The notes beneath the pieces were generated by a model. That model worked only from the letters and a program-made list of their open reading frames with translations. It was not told the DNA's origin and did no database searches. Below are positions 59,982-64,000 of a stretch of DNA of 64,000 nt, piece by piece. How positions within the stretch are numbered: position 1 is the stretch's first letter; each line of letters begins with the position of its first letter. The DNA comes from Nissolia schottii (taxonomy: Eukaryota; Streptophyta; Magnoliopsida; Fabales; Fabaceae): positions 582,919 through 646,918 of the forward strand of contig QANU01001174.1 in NCBI GenBank assembly GCA_003254905.1, written 5' to 3'. A program made the translations under genes and the position numbers.

Positions 59982-62900
59982 CATATGTGTGTGTATATAT
60001 ATATATAGGTATGTATGTGTGAGACTGAGAGATTAATTATGTTATATAATATATAAAAGCCATCTTGTATATGGTGTTTATAAATTATTAATGTCACGAG
60101 AGAATTTCTTTTTCAACAAAATATGTAGATGCTATATCAAAATTAATACAATCTTTTTTTATTTTAAAACAAAACATCCTTGTTTTGTAATTTTTTCTAT
60201 AAAAAATGAAAATCAAAACCCATTTTGATCAATCTAGCCGTCACCAATTCTTGTGCTAGCAGTTAAGATAAATTGGTTGGATCAGCCGGCCGATCCAATT
60301 TTCTTACCTACAATTATAGGTCGATGCAGTATCTCAAGTTCATAAAAGCATGCTTTTAAAATTATTATAAAAAATTCAATCTAAACAATTATTATAAAAG
60401 CAACACGCAACAGTACCACCTGAAATTTGGTTTAACAGTAAGGGGCTAAATCATTACAACAATCCCAACCAAAATTCGAATCTTAAGTAAAAAATTGTCC
60501 CAATTTAAATGTGTGATACTAGTCAAATAAGATTAACTTTGTTATCTCATATATAAAAGAAGGTATCACTGAAAAACAAACAAACAAATAATAACATGCG
60601 ATGATGGGGTCGCTGGCTACGATCAAGTTGATTTGTCAAAATCATTTGGGCAGTCTTGGAAGTTGCCGTGGAACTTCAATGTGCAGCCGAAATGCAAGAT
60701 GAAATCAATGTCAGTAGCAAAGTACCAATCCTGATGGAAACAAGTCTGAATAATCAGGAGGAGCTTGAAGATGAAGGCATGTCGGAGCTATTCCCATAAA
60801 GCTCAGATTACACAATAGGAAAGGCATGAGTCTTGAAGTGAGGCCAGTGAGCTAAGGTGACCGAGACTCTAATCTCACCTTGAGTAGTGATAATTGTCTC
60901 TTTGTTTCCTTACTGTTTTCTGAGACTACTTGATTTTCTGTAAATTGTTCCATTGGATCTTTCATTAAGTAATTGAAGCACTATTTCCACGTTTCATTCA
61001 ATTTAAGTTTAGCTTCGTTACACGGGGCAGGGGTGGATTGGCTTACGGCCTTAAACTAAATTAAAAAATTATAATAATAAAATAAAATGAAAAAAAACAT
61101 AAAATTGTGTTGTTTTATTTTTTGACATAGCTTATTTTGTTAATATGGAGTTCTTTTATTTTATTATACGTATATATTTTTTTGTGTGATGTTTATATTT
61201 TTTTTTAGTTAAGTTGTTAAATTTTTTATTTTAGCTCTCGATCCGTCAACTCGTGGGGTAAATAAAATGCAGGGCGAACATGAGATTTTGGTCTGTATAA
61301 AAAATTGATTTGTCCCACCTCGCTCCTTTTGCCATCCTAACAGAGAAAAAAATTATAAAATAAAGAAATAAATATTATCAAATGCATAAATGAAAAATAT
61401 TGGACACATGTGTGTCTGTACACGCATAAATGTTCGATGATAATATTTGATTATCTATTTTGTAATATTTATGTTTTTATGTTATAATATTTATTTCTTT
61501 ATGTAGTGTATACCAGGGACAATTTTTTTTAGTTTAAAAATGATTTTTTTTTTATATAAAAAAAGTTCACGCCGAGTCGTAAGGTAAGTTGTTGGACAGC
61601 TTTGGCAAACTAAATATATGCATGGGGGTTGGTTTAAGTGAGAGTCACATTCTTATATATATAACAAGGTGAAAATAAAATTTTAGCCATTAAATTTAAT
61701 TTATATGATCAAGATTAAATTTAAGTATCTTGAAAAGATTGAGAGTGAAGTCAATGATCATGTTGATCTATATGTTATGTATGGTGACACTACTACCTTT
61801 TAATTGCCTTGTGGAACTTGTTATATACTTTTAGATCTTATATATGTTCTCCTAAAAGTTTTTAAGAGTGATATATATTTTATTGAAAGCTTTTTAATTT
61901 ATTTTTTGTTTTTTTAATGTGTGCATGTTTTCTTTCATTTATGTATATAAAAATTAAAGTTCCCAATTCTGCTTAGGTTTTTGTCGTTTTCTCTCATTTT
62001 CTGTGTTTTTTTCTTAACACAGAGCCAAGGAATTGTCACTGGTGCCTCTTGTTTTTCAGCGGTGAGTCCCCCTCCCTCTTTCTTTTTCCTTCCTTTATTT
62101 TAATAATTTAACGAAATTTTGAGATTTGAAACATACTTAATTTTATTTGTTATTTAATAACGAATCTTGTCTTTCATTCTTTTTATGGTTGTTTGTTTTG
62201 TTCTCTTTTGTATGTGTTGATATGTTGTATATGTTTTTTATTAAGGATCTTATAGATGACAAAAATTGTCAAATCTATGATGAAAGAATAGGCCTCTTTA
62301 CATTTTTATGACATTTGGTATAACTTGTATACCAAAATATGGGTTGGAACAGAAATTTACGAATGTATGATTTTGAATCTGAAATCGCCACATGTTGTGG
62401 CGATTTCAGGCTTTTTAAATGTAAATACGGGATTAAAAAATTTTTGGAGCCATGTAAATATTCCGAAAGAAGGCATACGTAATACATTTTTGAAATTATA
62501 GCACTTTAATTAATCTCTAATATAAAAAATATTTTGTCATTGATACTCTTTAAATAAGAAGTAAAGCTAAAATTCGTGATATTTCAAATTACAAAATATT
62601 ATTATTATTTATTAATATTAGATATAATATATCTATTTTAATTTGTAATTTATGTATTTTAATAGATAATTTGTAACATCCTGTTGTAATCGGTCTTCTC
62701 AATCTGTTCAACTCCATATACCAAAAAAATTCTGTTCTAACTCCACACCAATTTTAGCTAAGTTTTATTTTGGTCAAGCAATACAGCTACGTTAATATTA
62801 TAGAAAATTCTTAGTTAGACCAATAAAAGCTAAAAGAGTCCGAATCATGGTACTCATACGAACAAATACCGCAAGCGTCAAAGAAAAGTCGATAGAGGAA

Positions 62901-63100
62901 GTAAAGAAATTTTATTGCATTTCTATACCCATCTTTAAAATAGTTATCTGTACTCATTTAATTTAGGATAACATATCAACGCGTGCTTCATTTATTATGA
63001 ATGAAATATTAGTGTGTCTCGTTAAAATCTTATTTAATATAGTTAACTCTTGAATCAGATAACCAATTATATGAGTAAGAAAAATGATTTTTATATTACT
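59982..63100. other. Intergenic with a small coding-like tail
   Basis: 60650-60800 reads on the plus strand as VLEVAVELQCAAEMQDEINV and continues in frame to a stop after MSELFP, then a UTR-like stretch to about 61030. No family is recognised and no start is clear; it may be the end of a retrotransposon or captured gene. The rest is AT-rich. Confidence 0.35.
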
Positions 63101-63144
63101 TGAAGTGGTAGGTAGACATGCACAAAAAGCTCAAGGAAAAAAGA

Positions 63145-63487
63145 GTGAGTGAGATATGAAGAGAGAAATGTGAGGAAGAAAGTATACAATAGATATTAGC
63201 TTACTTGCTGTACAAGTAGCTGTAAATATAGGCAGTTAGTTTACTTGCTGTGCAAGCTGTAAATATGCTGTAATTTTATTTTCATCACATGCTAAATGTG
63301 GAAGAAGTTAGTTAGTGTTAGTTAGACAGCTGAGAGGTAATCCTCCTTGTATATAAGGCATATTTACCTGTAACTTTCATTCACTCATTGAATACAGAAT
63401 TCACTCAATTCACAAACACTCTGCTCTCTATTTTCTCTGCTACTGCATTTCTGTTTTTGCTGATTCTGCTATGCAGAATGCAGCTCA
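63145..63487 (+). mobile_element. Ty1-copia 5' LTR (left edge approximate)
   Basis: Directly precedes the primer-binding site TGGTATCAG at 63491-63499 (complementary to initiator tRNA-Met). The LTR ends CAGCTCA and has a TATATAAGG box near 63350. The left end lies near 63145 (TGAGTGAG) but could not be proven, as the partner LTR is outside the window. Confidence 0.65.
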
Positions 63488-63490
63488 ATA

Positions 63491-63499
63491 TGGTATCAG
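63491..63499 (+). other. Primer-binding site of the copia element
   Basis: TGGTATCAG, the usual tRNA-iMet-complementary start of copia internal regions, three bases after the LTR. Confidence 0.75.
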
Positions 63500-63652
63500 T
63501 TGATGCAAATCCGCTTCCGCTTCATTCTTTTCCTCCAAATTCCCTGTGAATCCATGGCCGCTGGTGCTGAGTTCTTCAGTTGCTGTTACCGGTGCTGAGT
63601 TCTTCAGTTGCTGATTCATTCAATTTTCTTCAGATCTGGTGCGTGATACATC

Positions 63653-64000
63653 ATGGATCCTTATACTCTGTCTTCTTCAGATCATCCTGGTTTGATTCTT
63701 GTTTCTCAGCCTTTAACTGAAGAGAATTACTTTTCTTGGGTTAGATCAATGAGATTAGCTCTTAATGCTAAAAGAAAGTTAGGTTTTGTGGATGGATCCA
63801 TTCCTAAACCTGAAGATCCTACACTTGCTGATTCTTGGCAGTGTGTGAGTGATATTGTTAGTTCTTGGATTCTCAATTCCTTGTCTAAAGACATTGCTGC
63901 TAGTGTCATCTTTCATACCTCAGCCTTTGATTTGTGGAATGACTTGAAAGATCGATTTCAGCATGGTAATGGTCCAAGAATTTTTCAATTGAAGAAAGCC
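63653..64000 (+). CDS. Ty1-copia gag N-terminus (partial, runs off the window)
   Basis: An open frame from ATG 63653 to the window end, 116 codons without a stop. It starts MDPYTLSSSDHPGLILVSQP and continues LTEENYFSWVRSMRLALNAK, GFVDGSIPKP and DLWNDLKDRFQHGNGPRIFQ. This is the gag/UBN2-type N-terminal region of plant copia elements. The open frame and the adjoining PBS and LTR make this the youngest-looking retrotransposon here; whether pol is intact is outside the window. Confidence 0.88.
   Translation, partial: MDPYTLSSSDHPGLILVSQPLTEENYFSWVRSMRLALNAKRKLGFVDGSIPKPEDPTLADSWQCVSDIVSSWILNSLSKDIAASVIFHTSAFDLWNDLKDRFQHGNGPRIFQLKKA

Overview
This is AT-rich, gene-poor nuclear DNA of a flowering plant. 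Plant-only genes place it: photosystem I subunit O, a NIT4-type nitrilase, GIR-type repressors, and introns with GT/AG borders. The protein flavour and the repeat types suggest a dicot, most probably a legume; that is an inference, not something the sequence proves. One assembly gap (N at 23321-23793) is present.

Seven genes look intact. Two GL2-interacting-repressor-like genes lie on the minus strand (1577-1870 and 17004-17327). Next come a 95-residue membrane/coiled-coil protein (25831-27134, minus), a secoisolariciresinol-dehydrogenase-like SDR (29072-30285, minus, two exons), a NIT4 nitrilase (39451-43471, plus, five exons), a long coiled-coil protein of the At5g41620/BRANCHLESS TRICHOMES type (47105-49760, minus, three exons) and PSAO (55720-58980, minus, four exons). 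The last PSAO exon lies beyond a 2.2-kb intron and was found by reading the strand opposite to a spurious ORF. A 38-nt orphan copy of an SDR first exon lies at 28126-28163 on the plus strand.

The rest is mostly mobile DNA of several ages. There are two tRNA-derived SINEs with recognisable target duplications and four LINE remnants. One LINE carries a solo Ty1-copia LTR with a 5-bp duplication in its 3' tail. There is also a 2-kb probable Ty3-gypsy-type LTR with palindromic CGCG repeats, a copia 3' LTR with its polypurine tract, and the 5' end of a copia element running off the right edge. DNA elements include a Mutator-like element with a perfect 9-bp duplication, a long-TIR element holding a SINE, several MITEs, and a Pack-MULE-like element that carries a two-exon piece of a PB1-domain gene. 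Dispersed minisatellite-bearing units and two arrays of 100-270-bp tandem repeats fill much of the remaining space.

The genes do not form a pathway; they are separate plant housekeeping or developmental genes. The most notable features are the Pack-MULE capture, the nested insertions that give relative ages, the orphan SDR exon and the altered EAR-motif layout in one GIR-like gene.
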